64,000 bases of DNA from Tiliqua scincoides (Eukaryota; Chordata; Lepidosauria; Squamata; Scincidae): NCBI RefSeq assembly GCF_035046505.1, contig NC_089827.1, forward strand, positions 17,669,353 to 17,733,352, given 5' to 3'. Made by a program: the position numbers and the translations under genes. A model generated the notes under the pieces. The model was given only the letters and a program-made list of their open reading frames with translations, did no database searches and was not told the DNA's origin. Below, piece by piece: positions 1 to 13,097 of the stretch; position 1 is the stretch's first letter; each line of letters begins with the position of its first letter.

Positions 1-188
1 AAGATGGGTCACTGCTCCCCTCATCCTGCTTCCTGAGAAGTATCCTCATGGTCTTCTGCATGCCAGGTGGTAGAGGGTAACCATGGCAGCAGAGATCCCT
101 CACACCCCAGAAATTGGCTGGCACCTAGTGAGGGCACAGACCCCCATTAGATGAACCCTATAGAACCACCTTGGATGGAACAAAAATA

Positions 189-518
189 CAGCAGTGCCTT
201 GACTTTCATCCACATCTGTTTCACTGCTTTGCTCTTTCAGCCATTTTCAATTATAACCGCATTTCAAATTTCACCCACGAGCTTTCCTCTTCTGTCCAAT
301 TCCATCAAACCTTCTGTGATATTCTTATGTTTATTATCTTTTATTTCTGTTTATTTAGGTTCACACGCATTGACATGCATTATATTGTTATTTACTTACA
401 TTTTTCACCACCCAAAATAAATTTACATGCTAAACAAGGCTATGCTTTGACGTTCATCCATTTTCAACTTTCATCCATGCTATGGTCACAAACCATACAA
501 AAGTCCAAGGTACCATTG
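189..518. mobile_element. Tc1/mariner-pogo (Tigger-like) non-autonomous element
   Basis: The left end CAGCAGTGCCTTGACTTT and the inverted right end (read on the minus strand as CAATGGTACCTTGGACTTTT) form terminal inverted repeats. A TA sits at the left edge; the right edge reads CA, a decayed TA. The interior is non-coding and AT-rich. The two open frames over it (89 and 138 codons) have no recognisable domain. Confidence 0.6.
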
Positions 519-576
519 CAGATGACACTCAGACCCCTCATATGTAGATCGGGCTTGATCCTCAACCTGCTGTATT

Positions 577-790
577 CAGTCGTGTAGCTAAAGGGGGTGC
601 AAAGCACTAAGTTTTGCAGGAAGCGTCATCGTGGCATGCAAGCGAACCCTTCCCTTCCCCTTTGGAGCCATTCCAGGCAGGAGAAGGGGCCAGGAATGGC
701 TATGAAAGGGAAGGGGATGGGCCACTTGCACTCCGTGGTGAGGCTCCCTACAAAACTTGGTGCTTTGCACCCCCTCTAGCTATGCCACTG
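577..790. mobile_element. Palindromic hAT-type MITE with 8-bp target duplication
   Basis: The ends read CAGTCGTGTAGCT and AGCTATGCCACTG. The flanks are GCTGTATT (569-576) and GTTGTATT (791-798), a 7/8 target duplication. The element is nearly a perfect inverted repeat, so both strands give look-alike open frames starting MQSTKFCR and ending ALHPL. That mirror similarity comes from the palindrome, not from coding. The same CAGTGGCATAGCT end begins the larger element at 49404. Confidence 0.85.
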
Positions 791-798
791 GTTGTATT

Positions 799-2981
799 AT
801 TCCTTTGGTCACTAGCATAATGGTGCCTGGTTTTAATACACCACCAGTGAAAACACATGCATTTGAATGAACTTGCTTGAACATTAATAAGGCAATACTT
901 CCAGCTCTTTTCAAAATAACCTACCTCACAATAGCCCTAGTTAATGATATATATCCTCATGAAAAAGCTCTCATGCCCCAAGCTGTGATGTAATTTTTAA
1001 AGTCATTCTCCATGTTAGTACGTTGAGAGCTGATATGCATTCTACAGTACTTTTCTTCCAAGCACCCAGCGAAATGCATTATTCATTGACAAAGAAACTT
1101 TGCTTAATGCATGCTAAGGTTGAAAGTATTCACAGTCTCTTTCATCAGGCAGCAACGAGAATAAATTATCCAGTTAGAGGCTATCCTACCCAACCCATCC
1201 AATATGTACAGATTTATGCTTGCTTTCACAAACAGTGTGCTATGTAACATCAATCTTGCCATCCAAGCCACAAATACTGTACATACATGAGTGACTGTTA
1301 GCCTAAAGTCCTGTTCGCAAACAGGCAGTCCATGAGCCATGCAGGGCCGTCAGGAATTGATGCCTTTCTTGCTCAGCCCTTTCTTGACTGTTTGCAATGA
1401 CTGCTGGCACCCAAAGTCCTTCCTTAGGATTGGCTGCATGAGCCGTGATGTATAAGGGCCTAATCCTCTCCAACTTTTTAGCACTGGTGCAGCCGCAATG
1501 CAGCCCGGAAGTACGGGAACAAATGTTCCCTAACATTGAGGAGGCCACAGCACTGCCACAGGACCACCACCAGCCATACACTGCCGCTCCCACCTCTGCC
1601 CGTCCTCCAGAGCTGTTCCTGGGGACAAGCAGAGCTCAGTGTGACCTTCTGCTTGGTGCTTCTGAAGCTTCTGGGGCACCCCAGCAATACTTCTGGTTTT
1701 CCATCAGAGAACTTGAGATACATTTAATGGTGCACCAGAAGCCTCAGAAGGTTTTGGAGCACCGCATGAGGCTCCATGTGACTTGGTAAGTATGGGGGAG
1801 ATGGCATGTTGCCGGGGGGGGGGGCGCAGCACGTTGTGGGCCTGGCCATGGTTGGTACAGTGGTCCATAACTGTCCACTGGCCAGCCTCAGCGACTGGTC
1901 TTTGGGAGGCCAATGAGGTGCTGCTTTGAACTTGAATCTCCTGCCCAAAACTCCTACTGGTTTTCTGCTAGAGCCTTTGGAACAGCACGGAATGGTGCAG
2001 GAACATCCTGCAACAGGTACTGGCTAAAAAACAGACTTTGCCTTTTGCAATTGGAAATAGTATCTTGTACAATGGCACCTTGTGATTTTTTCTTCTTCTA
2101 ATGGGGCAACGAATTACACCACATGCAGCATACAGCTGGGTCAATGTAGCAGACAAGAGAGTAAGGGATGATTCATGACTTCCCTGGTTCAAACCTCACC
2201 TCTGCCATGAATTCACTAGGTGGCTTTAGGCAAGCCGCTGCCTCCTCATCTTAGCAGTGCAGTTTCAAAAGGAAGATACTACTACTTACCATCTGGGAAG
2301 GATTCCAACAAGGTCATACACTAAACACTTTGCACAACAATTAAAAAAAAGTTCTCTATAAGATCAGGTCAGATCCCAGCACTGGTGGATGTTCCATTCC
2401 AGAACATTCAGCAGATACAGAATCCACAGATACTGGGGTCCAAATTTAAGCCCCTTTAAAAACAAAATAGTTTTTTTTCTGCACTCTGGGGTGAACCTGA
2501 GAACACAAGGGAACTGCCATGTGACCCAGAAGTTGGTCCTTCCAGTTATTAAAACAGCTCTACACTTTTGGAAACAGCACTATTTGGTTGTGAAAGGTAA
2601 AAACGGATTGTGGTGTTTTGTTTTTAAGGGAATTTAAATTCAGGACCCAGTACCCACTGTCATCTCCAGTGAGTCAAATCTGTGGGTACTGAAAGTCCAC
2701 TGCCATTAAGTATTAGAATGCAAATATTTAATCTGCACAATTTATACAGGCCACAGAATTTCACTTTTCTGGGTTTAGAATTTAAATTCTGCACACAGGC
2801 TAGCCACACCTATGCTTCCAGGACTAACACTATAAGGCGATTACTGCAGCCCTTTCCTATTTTGTGAATGGCAGATAAACTGGATTAAAACACCTGTGCT
2901 GAAAGTACCTGCTAAGCAGAAGTGCCTTTAGCCTTTCTTCAGATGGGAGGCTGTTCTCCCAGATGCTAATAATGTTGGTTC
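799..2981. other. Non-coding stretch with repeat fragments
   Basis: No gene seen. Contains a left-end fragment of the Harbinger-like MITE at about 1458-1560, a poly-G run near 1817-1825, an unidentified repeat-like block from 1600 to 1900 and a Tigger-like fragment at about 2370-2700. Several open frames of 60-114 codons are not supported by any recognisable domain. Confidence 0.5.
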
Positions 2982-2989
2982 TTCTAAAG

Positions 2990-3311
2990 CACTGCTTCCC
3001 AACCTGTGGTCCGTGGGCCACAGGTGATCTGCGAAACCCTGAAAAGTGGTCCGCAAGGTCTCAAAAAAAAGTCTTGATCACTTCCAGTGTCTCCCCAACA
3101 AGCAATTATCCACAGACCACCAAAGAGGGCAGGGAATGGATCACCCACAGCCACAGGGCAGTTAATTCCCCGTTGTCTCCAATAGTCCATGGGGGAGCAC
3201 TTGGATCACCAGAGAGAGCAGAGACTAGACTGTCCACAGCCACCTGTGGTCCACAGCAATTGCAACTTTTACCTCAGTGGTCTGTGGACTTCTAAAGGTT
3301 GGGAACCACTG
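2990..3311. mobile_element. hAT-type element with perfect 8-bp target duplication
   Basis: Starts CACTGCTTCCCAACCTGTGG and ends GGTTGGGAACCACTG. Flanked by TTCTAAAG on both sides (2982-2989 and 3312-3319), an exact 8-bp duplication, which is the hAT signature. 322 bp, no transposase, so non-autonomous. Confidence 0.92.
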
Positions 3312-4324
3312 TTCTAAAGCCACATTGATAAACCGACGTACCAGGTTGATATTTATTATGGGACCCACACCTCAGAAATGGCTTGTAACCAACATAACCA
3401 TACCTAAAAACCTTCATAATTCCTCAAGGAGAATTTCTTCTTGCAAATGGATTTCTGCTTTCTGTACAGTCTGTAATCAGCATATTGCCAATCCTGGAGG
3501 CTTCCCTTGGAGGAGGGGGAGGAACCCATTCATATGGGAAACAATTTCAACTATGAAAAAAATTGAAGGCAAAGGATCACTTGTGCTGTCTTCTACACTA
3601 CAGCTCTGAAGGTTTTTGAGATTCAACATTCAAGCAGCATGAGTCTCTAGGTACAGCTGCTCAGTGGGGCACAGTAGGGTAGCAACATCAAGATAAAACA
3701 TCCAGCTTAATTAATTTTTAATTTCCTACATTCCCAAATTAGAAGTAAAAACTGATTAAATAGCTTCCATTTTCCTGACAGCTTAAAAAAAGTGTTTGAG
3801 AGACCTGTGAATTCAACCACTCGGTTTCTGCAATTTAGGGGAGGTTTTGCAGCTACTTCTGCACACAACACACACACACACACACACACAGTGTATTATA
3901 AATTGATTTAATGTGAACTGCTCTGTTAGGATTTGTACACAAATGGCTGACTGAACATTAAGATTCATAAGAGATGAACATAAAAGAAAAAATGAATCCT
4001 TTGTAGCCAAGTCTGTAATTATATGAATGAGGATATGATGTTAATGAACCAAAGGGAGAATGAGACACAAATTGACCTCCCCACAATATGAGGGTTGTGA
4101 AATACGCAATAGGCCACCCTCATAAATTGCATATCTCAGCTGGCTTAATTTTACTAATAGAGGAAAAAGCTAAAAAGAAATGATTGCGCATACATAGAAG
4201 AATTTGGGGAAGGAACAAGGCATCTTATTTTTTCATTAGGCACTGTTACGCAAAATAACCTGGCAGCAATTCTTTTTCAGTGAAGATATCTGGATCAGTT
4301 ATGCCAGCAGTAGGGTGAGTAGTG
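3312..4324. other. Non-coding stretch with CA microsatellite
   Basis: No gene seen. Holds a (CA)n run at about 3862-3891. The rest is AT-rich unique-looking DNA. Confidence 0.6.
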
Positions 4325-4332
4325 TGTTAAAT

Positions 4333-4672
4333 CAGGGGTGTCCAAACCCTGGCCCTTGGAGACCCCCAATCTGGCCCAACACGACTACTCTCAGCAAACT
4401 GTTTGACCTCTCACAAGACCGCAAGACTGAGGGCTCCCTCCGCTGCTTGCTGTTTCATTTCTAAAGCAGCTGCGGCTCCAAAGGAAAGGCCAGCCTTGCT
4501 TTGTGCAAGGTCTTGAGCTATTGCAAGACCTTCATTCATTCATATAAGTTCCATCTAATATATTCATTTATGTAAATTTATTCAAATTTTAAATGTCAGT
4601 TAATTTTTTCTTCTCAGCCTCCAGCACAACCAGAGATATGACCCTCCTGCCAAAAAAGTTTGGGCACCCCTC
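4333..4672. mobile_element. hAT-type element, family with CAGGGGTGYCCAAAC ends (copy 1)
   Basis: Starts CAGGGGTGTCCAAACCCTGG and ends GTTTGGGCACCCCTC. Flanks TGTTAAAT (4325-4332) and TGTTAAAC (4673-4680) match at 7 of 8. It is a shorter, internally deleted relative of the copies at 13388-13844 and 58289-58761, sharing the block with cattcattcatataagtt. Confidence 0.9.
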
Positions 4673-4680
4673 TGTTAAAC

Positions 4681-5699
4681 CAAGAGGATTAGTTCAGACA
4701 AGCCTGTCCAATGGGTCTGTAGTACCACACAATATAGAGCAAGGGTGCCAATTCAGTTGCCCCCCGTACACCAGGTCATCATTGTTCTCTGGTATGCTGG
4801 AAATGTGATGTACAGTGTAATCCTAAAGTTGACAAAAAGCTGTAAAGTGCTTTTTGACGCCTGGAAAATAAGTGGTGCTGGAGGAAGGCCTGTGCCATCC
4901 CACACCACATCCCACCCGACAGCTGCCAGGGCAGATAAATGCTGCGCAAAGAGTGGGGATGTGGAAGGGCAGGGCGGAACAGAGGTGGGGAATGGGGAGG
5001 GTGGAGTAGTTCATGCTTGGAAGGCAGAGGAGGCCTCTGCCACATCCTAACCCCCATCCCAGGCCTGAAAGCCCTACACAGGGCTACTTGGTTCAAGTAG
5101 TGCCATTGAGCAGGTTGGGGCTCTACAAAATTGCAGGTGCAGACCTGAGTAGTCCCATAGGGCTGGCTGGCATGCAACACCAGGTAAAATTCCCTTACTC
5201 TGATTTATGCCCAGCCCACACCTACCTAGTGCTAGATACAGTGCAGGCAACTCAGCCTGCCTGTTCCAGTAAAAGTTAGGATTGTGCCCTTAATTACCAT
5301 CAATTCCTTTCTACCCCCAATGCGTAGGTGAAATTGATGAAAGATGCAAACATTTTCAATCTGTAGTTGTCCAATATATACAGCTGGTTTGAATATTTGG
5401 CACAAGCCCAATGTGGGGTTTTGATTAGAGCCTTACATTAATAGGTGTTTGAGATATGCCATTCAGATTGTTACTAAGCTGAAAAAGTGAAGGCAGAAGC
5501 ACATTCCATCACCTGCTCCCTTTGGGGTATTTGGGGTATCCCCCCCTCCCCTGCAGCCCCCCCCATCCTATGCAGCTGTTTAGGCTCCCCAACCCTCAGC
5601 AGGTGCTTTACAGAGGGTCTCATCAGGTGCCTTTCCAGGGCTTCAAGGAAGAATGGAAGTGGGAAAGGAGGCTTATTCTGGTGCAAGTTGTACAAGCAT
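4681..5699. other. Non-coding stretch, no feature recognised
   Basis: Mixed-composition DNA with purine- or pyrimidine-rich runs near 5540-5570. Open frames of up to 133 codons on both strands resemble nothing I know and have no splice or start context to support them. Confidence 0.5.
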
Positions 5700-8469
5700 A
5701 AACTCTGGATGCTACCCAGAAATCATAACTGTTAGGTTGAAAAGAACAGACAAGAAAGCATAATATAAAACACAGTTTATGTAAAAAATAACAATGCTTT
5801 GCATGGAGGTTCAACTGGCTTCCAATTCTGGTCATTTTTTAAGCAAACTGCAATATATACACAATATAAGTGCAATTACAATACAATGTCACAGGAATTT
5901 TACTCTTAAGTATACATACATTTCAGTATTACTAAGGAGAGGTCAATACAAAAGTTAATACTAAAGCTCCAATAAAGCATGATATTGAGAAGCCTGGTTC
6001 AGAAACTAACCTCGACCAATTCGCAATTATGTACGTGAACCTATGGGAATCATGATATCACTCTTTCCCACCCTCTCCTCTTTTCCTCTCAGCTCAAGAA
6101 GAGGAGAGCGAAAACGTTTCCTTCCACTTTTAACACAAACTGCAGTTCCAGGTTACATATACATTTAGGGAACTAAGGTTTGTTAACTAGAACAAGCCTT
6201 GCTATTAAACCACAATCTCACCCTGTTTTGTACCAACTCAATAAGCAAACCTCATTTTGATGTGCTCATACACAACATGGAACAGCAGAGTGAGTTAAGA
6301 GGAAGCTTTCTTTCTCCTACTCTCCTACAAGATAGGAGGAGGGAGGGGAAGCACCGAAATCTGAGGCTCCCTCAAACTCAGTCATGTAATATTAAACCAT
6401 GGTTTAATATTACATCTGAACTGGATCTATACTTTCAGAAATGAGACACATTTTGAGACACAGAGCAGGTAGTATCTTTCCAGTAAGCCAAATGCTAGTT
6501 TACAAGTTATTACTACCCTCTAGGTGTGTCACTTGCCAGAACCAAAATAACTACATTTCAAATTGTAAATAGAACAGATAGGAGGCCATATGGTAACTTC
6601 CAGTCAAATGCAAATTATTTTTTGAAATAATTGTTCTCTGCTTTTAAAAACATGTGCGCTAAAGGATGTAAAATTATTAGAATTTGGTTACACTAGATCA
6701 CGTCAACCGAACTTTAAAACTGGATGTGCAAGTAATTTTTTCTCCAAGAGCTTAACTACCAGTAGTAAAACATAGTCATCTCAGCATGCAAATGATATAT
6801 GCTTTCCTAGTGCTCAGTATTTTAAGTGTCATGGGCTATAAAGAAAAGGATGCACTATATTTTTGGATCTGTATTTTTCAGGAGCAATAAATGCTATTGA
6901 CATGCGAGAGGTCAATCTACACTTCAGAGGAAGTCAGATCAGTTGGAGAAGCAGAAAACATTTCCATGCGCAAGTGTTAATCACTATATGATTAAAACTT
7001 GCATATTAAAATAAAACAGCATTTCTTGCATTAATGTATTCTGCAGTTATTAAAGTCAACATGTCTTTCTGAGCAAACATCACCAGCGAGCCACATAATG
7101 CAATAGTCACTATCCTTCCATTGAAATCAGAGGTTTGGAGCACTTCAGGTTCTGACTAAACATTTTAAAGCTCTTTTGCCATATATGCAACAATTATTTG
7201 GTAAGTAAACAACTGTCAGATCCAGATGAGTTAACACAATAATCCATTTATAGTACTATTCTATGATTGAACCTATCTTATGTGGATTTGGGTGAATCAT
7301 AAGAACGCACCAGGCTAACAGTATTCAAATACCCTAGTAAAATACTTCATAATAAACTACAATATGTTTCACAACAAAGTTTCCTTACAGAATGGTCAGT
7401 AAAGTCATACAAAAAATCTTATCTTCAACTTTTATTTTTAAAAAACTATATTGAGAAGCATCTAAAACACATTCCATCTTAGCAAAAAAGTTCAGCCAGG
7501 GCATTTTCTGCATGGCTCAACCAAACTAAATCATGGTCAGGATCTGAAGAATCACACAACTTATTCTGTATGCTTAAGAGGGCTTTATCTTATTTTCTTT
7601 AGGCCACCTTTTGGTCCCACTTTTTCTCAAACCATGTGCTGAATAAAAACTTGTTTTGGACGTTGATGGAATATTCAACAGCAGTTTGAGATACAACATT
7701 CGGGTGGGCAGGATATGTTCAAAAGCGGGGGAGGGGGGAAAGGAAGAACTCAAAGTAGGCATGGTCATGTCAAGCCCCTTAAGTAGGTCTGTATAGCTCT
7801 TTGGATCCCAGCTGTTTTGTTTATAGCAACATATTAAGCTATAGAGGAAACTATGTTCGTTTCCACCAGTTATTCAGGTTCAGTTTGAGGAGTCCTGCTT
7901 ATAATGTGCTGTTTACACCTAAAACTATACAAAACATGATTGTCAAACTATAAAAGAGATGAAAAGCAAAAGGGACATAGAGATTGTCATCAGTTACATC
8001 ACATTCTTTCGAAAAACAATTACTTCTGAGCTTTGTAAACAACTTGCTCTCACACTTTTTAAAGTGAGGTTAGTGCCAACTCCATTATTGCTACATTCAC
8101 AGAATTTTTGATGAGGGATGACAAACATATTTAATTCATCCCTGAAGTAGAAAGACCTTCATTTTTATTGTTTGAGGTTCAAAAGCAACTGAATTATGCA
8201 GATTAAACCTGAACTCAGTAATACTCTTATTCACTGTAGTGAAAACATACTAACAGTACTTCAAGCATTAGCAGTGCTTTCTGTTTCACTCTGATCCTGC
8301 AAAGAATTCTTCAACACAAACCCCATCTTCATTTTGTCCATGCTGGGACACTGATCTAGACACCCGATCACAGCAATATGCTATTTCTTGCATAAGTGTC
8401 CTTCAAGGCTCATATGTTCTCTTCCACATCTGTGTTGTTTAATTCAACAGTCTGGAGAGCCTGTAATGA
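5700..8469 (-). other. GXYLT1: Probable GXYLT1 3' UTR and flank
   Basis: This stretch directly follows the GXYLT1 stop codon on the minus strand. It is AT-rich, non-coding and nearly free of the repeats that fill both sides, which fits a long vertebrate 3' UTR. On the minus strand AATAAA occurs at 8164-8169 and 7431-7436, with several weaker ATTAAA-type words. I cannot tell which is used, and the left end is only where recognisable repeats begin again. No open frame here resembles a known protein. Confidence 0.55.
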
Positions 8470-8631
8470 TCACCTTCCCTTAGATCTTCTATCATAAGTG
8501 TCCTTTATGCTTTTCATTAGCTGCTTTATGAACACTTTGTATATCCTTCCACAGTATGTGTGCTGTGTCTTTTGCAGTTCCAGTTCAAGGGGTAGCAGCA
8601 AGGAATGCATCAAGTCATCACCAAATGAATA
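8470..8631 (-). CDS. GXYLT1: GXYLT1 coding exon 7 (C-terminus and stop)
   Basis: Encodes residues 354-406 and TGA. It reads YSFGDDLMHSLLLPLELELQ, KTQHTYCGRIYKVFIKQLMK and SIKDTYDRRSKGR. Human ends with SLLKPLELELQKTVHTYCGKIYKIFIKQLAKSVRDRYARSPKEK, so the match extends to within a few residues of the end. The exon is too short and too broken up by other frames to appear as a long ORF. Acceptor TCCTTTTCCAG|TATT is strong. The very C-terminal basic tail is the least conserved part. Confidence 0.95.
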   Translation of the reverse strand, partial: YSFGDDLMHSLLLPLELELQKTQHTYCGRIYKVFIKQLMKSIKDTYDRRSKGR

Positions 8632-10833
8632 CTGGAAAAGGAGATGAGAAATGCTGTATCAATAATGCAGATATAGTAATGACATTGAACAATATTCTTT
8701 TTTTTCCAAACAGTTCTGAAACGCCTTCTCAATTGCTGCACTAAATATTCAGTTATTATGAAAAACAAACAACGTGTCTTTAAATATGGGCAATACGTAG
8801 ACAAGGGCTTGTAAAATTTGACAGTATTTTTAATGGAGTGCCGTATACAAAATCATTTTCTAGCAAGTTTGCAATACTTTGCCATTACTCAAAACATCCA
8901 ATTACTGTCAGCTTAAATGACTGCAAAATGGTTTTGCTGAGGGGAAAAAAAGCTTTCAAAAAAACCAATGTAACCATTCAGGCAAACAAATCTAAAAATG
9001 AGTGTCATACGTGTAAATTAACGGGTTAATTTACATGATCATATGCCTGCCATGTTGTAGCCTTGGCCTGAAATGTGTATAATTATCCCGGTATGACATT
9101 CTTTAAAATAATATATAGGTCTTATTGAGTTGAAAGAGTAATCTATAGTACCATTAAAGATGGGGCAGTTTCATTAAACTGAATTATGAACAAGCATATA
9201 CAGTATTTAATAGAACCTGAAGTAAAAACAGTCATTAATTCAATGTTGCAGGTTATTTCACTATATTAAAAACCAAGTGATATGCAAACTCAACATTTCA
9301 AAATAAAGTAATTTTGCTAATCTTGCTGACATCAGGTCAGTATTGATCTACGTCTTGTTCAGTGCTTTATGTATAAACAAAAACTTATCATAAAGCAAAG
9401 AGATTTTCTTTTCTTAATATTTTCCTTACAATACTCAAAGGAACAAAGAAATTGTACTTTTATGAGACCACATTTTCTTTTGGTGTAGTGTATTCTCAGA
9501 ACCCCAGTAGTACTCTTCTTCATTTTTATACCTATATGACAACATGCAACAAAGCACCATTAAAATATACTATTGATTTCTGAAGGTTATATACCAGATA
9601 GGATGAACATTAAAATAAGCAACATTGCCACATTTCACAGCTCTTCAGTGAGCGTGCTGAAAACACTGATGAATAGTTTATTAGAAACCTTATTCGCAGA
9701 ACAAAGCTGAACAGTTATGCTAAGCATGACAGACTTGCATGTGCCATTCATATATTATAAATTACACAAATCAAAGCAACGCCATTAACACAGATATGAA
9801 AAAGGAATAAGAGTTGGGGAAAAAATAAAATTAATCCAAGCAATACCTTGGATCCAAGTATTACGCTGTGCTATCTAAGAAAATTTGAACGATTTTGCAT
9901 TTATATCAATATAGGCATATCCCAGCGATACATCGCAATGCATTCCGGGGCAAAGGAAAGAGTCTTACACTACTAGGGCGAGGATACAGGCTGCTCACAA
10001 GGCTGCCTGAAACCCTCAAAACACAGAGGTTTTGCTACTTGGGGGTAAGCAAAGCTATTTTGGGGTATTTACTTTCCTGAGCTTTTAAAAGTGAATCCCC
10101 AGTATCAGCAGGGGTGGGTCCGGAATGGAACCTCCGTAGATACGGGGTACGCCTATATTTCAGTGTTTCTTAACTTCAATGCGAGCATTTCAAAAATGCC
10201 GTTTTTAGTATAGCATCAATAGTTTAGCCACAATTTATGCTATGCAGTTGTACGATACAAAGCGTATTACAATGCATTAGGCCGCTAGTTCCCAAACATC
10301 TCCTCAGAAGCTGGGGACCACTTTAAGTCTTTGCATGAGAGGAAGCCAGGATTGCACCACTGCTGGAGAAGAAAGAGGATTTTGGTAACATTCTAGGGGC
10401 AGTGTCAACCTCCCAGGGGGTGCAGGGAGCCTGCAGATGCGTCCACTGGGCCTCCCAGAATGTTTAAAAATCATGATTGTCACCCAAAAAGTATCCCCTG
10501 ACCTTAAGGGGGCCTCCATTACTGAACCCCTATCATAGGATGCAGCTCACACACACCTTGTTGGCTCTGCTGAACCACTGCAGGAAAGTTGGATGGGACT
10601 GGATCTAATACTGCAATCCTATCCATGTCTACTCAGAAGTATGCTACACTGAGTTCAAGGGGACTTCCTCACAAGGAAATGTACAGAACTGCAACCTAAG
10701 ATTTATCTGACTGGCTAGAGGACCATTAAATAGAAAGGATGATGACAGATTTCATTTCAAGATGATTTTTGTATGCTATTTTTGTTAAGCTAGTGTTAAC
10801 AGATAGGTAAGGGCTACAGATGTAGATACTTAC
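8632..10833 (-). other. GXYLT1: GXYLT1 intron 6
   Basis: Mostly AT-rich unique-looking DNA. Contains a Tigger-like MITE (9912-10155), a hAT-like remnant at about 10287-10525 and a hairpin-repeat copy at about 10611-10697. Confidence 0.85.
9912..10155. mobile_element. Tigger-like MITE
   Basis: The left end TAGGCATATCCCAG and right end GGGGTACGCCTA are inverted copies flanked by TA on both sides. The right half carries the motif ggtccggaatggaacc, shared with other copies at about 39474 and 53530. Short, non-coding, non-autonomous. Confidence 0.7.
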
Positions 10834-11006
10834 AGTTTTAATTGCTTCATACACAGCTCGAAAAGCTGGTTGTTTATCATCATGGTAAACACCTCTGTTT
10901 CCATGAAGAATAAATATTCCTTCTTTTTCAGCCTGATGACAGTTGCTTCCATAAATGCAGTGGTCAGGCCGATAATTCCATTGGCAAGGAAAAACAAAAA
11001 GGCTTT
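10834..11006 (-). CDS. GXYLT1: GXYLT1 coding exon 6
   Basis: Encodes the end of codon 296 (Glu) and residues 297-353. The right frame gives [20 protein letters not shown], then [20 protein letters not shown] and [17 protein letters not shown]. The HGNRG segment occupies the position of the C-terminal HGxxG motif of GT8 enzymes. A 66-codon open frame in another register covers much of this exon and hides it in a simple ORF scan. Acceptor TGTACAG|AAAG and donor ACT|GTAAGT are canonical; the exon ends in phase 0. Confidence 0.96.
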
Positions 11007-11856
11007 CTGTACAGAAAAGCAGTACAGCAATTACAAACTGTTGAAACTAGTTTCAAGTTTCTTATTGAAATGGCAGTTATCTATATTATTTCTAAACAAA
11101 AAGTAAAGCAAACACGGTAATTAGACAGTTTAAAACTTAATCTGACAGATGCATGACATCCTTAAGACTTACCATATTGGCAAGAATACATTGGCAAGAA
11201 TACAAAACCAATCCTAAAATTACTAGTCAAAAACACAAAGACTAAGAGCCTAATCCTGAGCTCTTTAGCGCCAGCAGTACAAGCGTACAGCCAGTGCTGG
11301 GTGTGTCTGTAAAGCATGTTTACGGCACCCTCTGCTCAGGGACTGTCAGTGCTGAGGACAGATGCCATCTGGAGCAAGGAAAGCTCTGAGCAGTGGTAAA
11401 GTTTGTCAGGGCGAGGAAGGCATTCTGGGATGGGGAGAGGACAGGGAAAGAACTAGGGCAGGAAGGGGGGTGGGACTGCTAGAGCCCTACTCCGGCAGAT
11501 CTAATGTTCTGTGTTAAGCTGAAAAGCCCAACACGGAGCTCTTTCCTTCTGTACCAGCAAACTAGCTGGTGCAGACTGCAGGAGACCCATTGAGGGGCCT
11601 GTGCCATACCCTTAAGCAGACTCCAGCCTATACAAGGCAGTGGTAGCCATTTTAGTGCAGCTGCTCCTCCGGCAACGGGCAGTTCAGGATTGGGCTCTAA
11701 AGCACAATAGCACAATCCCATACATATCATTAAGCCCTATTCAATTCAATGGAACTTACTCCCAGGTGTGTCTAGGATTGCAGCCTCACACTAGAGTCAT
11801 GGCATCCACTAAAAATGTTCAGTTCTCTCTCAAGGAGGCCAGATCATGCCTTATAC

Positions 11857-12222
11857 CAGTGGTGCCCAAACCTACCTCTGTCATGATGCCCTCCGTGTTG
11901 CAAACGCTGAGCTTGGCACTCAGAAGTAATTGGTAATGACATGCGATGCAAGGATGTGATTACGTCACCACCACTTACTTCTGGGTTGCTATGAAGTGCC
12001 CCTGAAAATAGCGGTAAGAGGCTCAGAGCAAGTGAGTGAGCTTTTAATGCAGGAAAACACTTGCATGTGGAGCTCTGCCTACCGAGCTAAGACTCTGCTC
12101 TTTGGTCATCAACACTGCATTGTGGTCTCACTGCCAAGTGCCTCAGGCAACAGGAGTCCCGCAACACCCCTGAACATTTGCCACACTTCCCCACAGGCCA
12201 CAAATTAGGCTGGGAACCACTG
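11857..12222. mobile_element. hAT-type element
   Basis: Starts CAGTGGTGCCCAAACCTACC and ends GGCTGGGAACCACTG. Flanks CCTTATAC and CTTTACAC match at 6 of 8. No coding capacity. Confidence 0.75.
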
Positions 12223-12494
12223 CTTTACACATCGGCCCGATCAACCACAGCAACATATCTCTGAAGAGAGGGAACATGTACCACCTTTCCAGAACTACTT
12301 AACAGAACTTCTATATGGACCTCTATCCTACTTGGGGTAAAGATGTCCAAAGAAACTTCTTTCCCCATTAAAATCAGAGAGGGAGGCTCTCTTGCATGTC
12401 CCCCTTCCCTCTGAGGTTTGGTTACAGAGATGTGCCAGGTGGGTGTGCCAGGCAGCTTTCGCAGTGGTGGTCCTCCAAAACGGAATTCCTTGCC

Positions 12495-12690
12495 TCTATA
12501 CTGCAGTCTCCTTCACTGCTAGTACTGTGCTGGAGGCTGAACAGCTGGCTCTTAGCACAGGCTTTTTCTGAGCTTATTTGACTTTTTTGTTCTTCCAGTT
12601 TCTTGCTTTAATTGCTGCAGATTTTATTGTATTTTTGTATTAATAATGCTTTTAATTTATATTATAAACCAAACACCCCAAAAGGAGAAA
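12495..12690 (+). repeat. LINE 3' end with L2-like tail (uninterrupted copy)
   Basis: Carries gtgctggaggctgaacagct, then a T-rich stretch, ataaaccaaacacc, ggagaaaggcagtgcagaac, and ends in a taataataat tail. The same sequence occurs at 14770-15492, where it is split by a DNA transposon. The family name is inferred from tail type only. Confidence 0.65.
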
Positions 12691-12806
12691 GGCAGTGCAG
12701 AACTTTTAAAATAGTAATAATAATTTTAACTGTCAGGATCTGAACCTAACTGAATCTAGTTAAATCTGTCGTATTTAACCTAAATCTTCAAGGCCATATT
12801 CTAGCC

Positions 12807-13097
12807 CAGAGATGTCAAACTCGTTTCATTCAGAGGGCTGAAGTTAGCATTCGTGGTGACTTTTGAGGGCCAGAAATGATGACATTAAGCAGATGGCCAG
12901 AAATAAGTATATTTTGTTCTCACCTAGAAACTCATTAGCTGCAAATGACAGAAAAAAAGTGTGCACATTTTTGTTCATATTTTCAAGATATAAGGGAGCC
13001 CAATTATCAAGCTGGGAAAGTCTAATCATAATGGGGGTCAGACAAATTGCTTCCAGGGACCACATGTGGCCCACAGACCTTGTTTTTGACACCCTTG
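12807..13097. mobile_element. hAT-type element (CAGAGATGTCAAACTC end)
   Basis: Starts CAGAGATGTCAAACTCGTTT and ends GTTTTTGACACCCTTG. Flanks TTCTAGCC and CTATAGCC match at 6 of 8. The same family forms the outer element at 49041-50892. Open frames of 113-117 codons on both strands are by-products. Confidence 0.8.

Noticed and set aside
588-779. Two matching 60-codon proteins on opposite strands
   Set aside because: The similarity is caused by the palindromic MITE at 577-790.
1-5700. A further host gene left of GXYLT1
   Set aside because: No exon with recognisable protein similarity and bordering splice sites was seen on either strand; open frames are short and lie largely in repeats.
10830-11030. 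66-codon minus-strand open frame as a separate protein
   Set aside because: It is an out-of-register reading of GXYLT1 exon 6.
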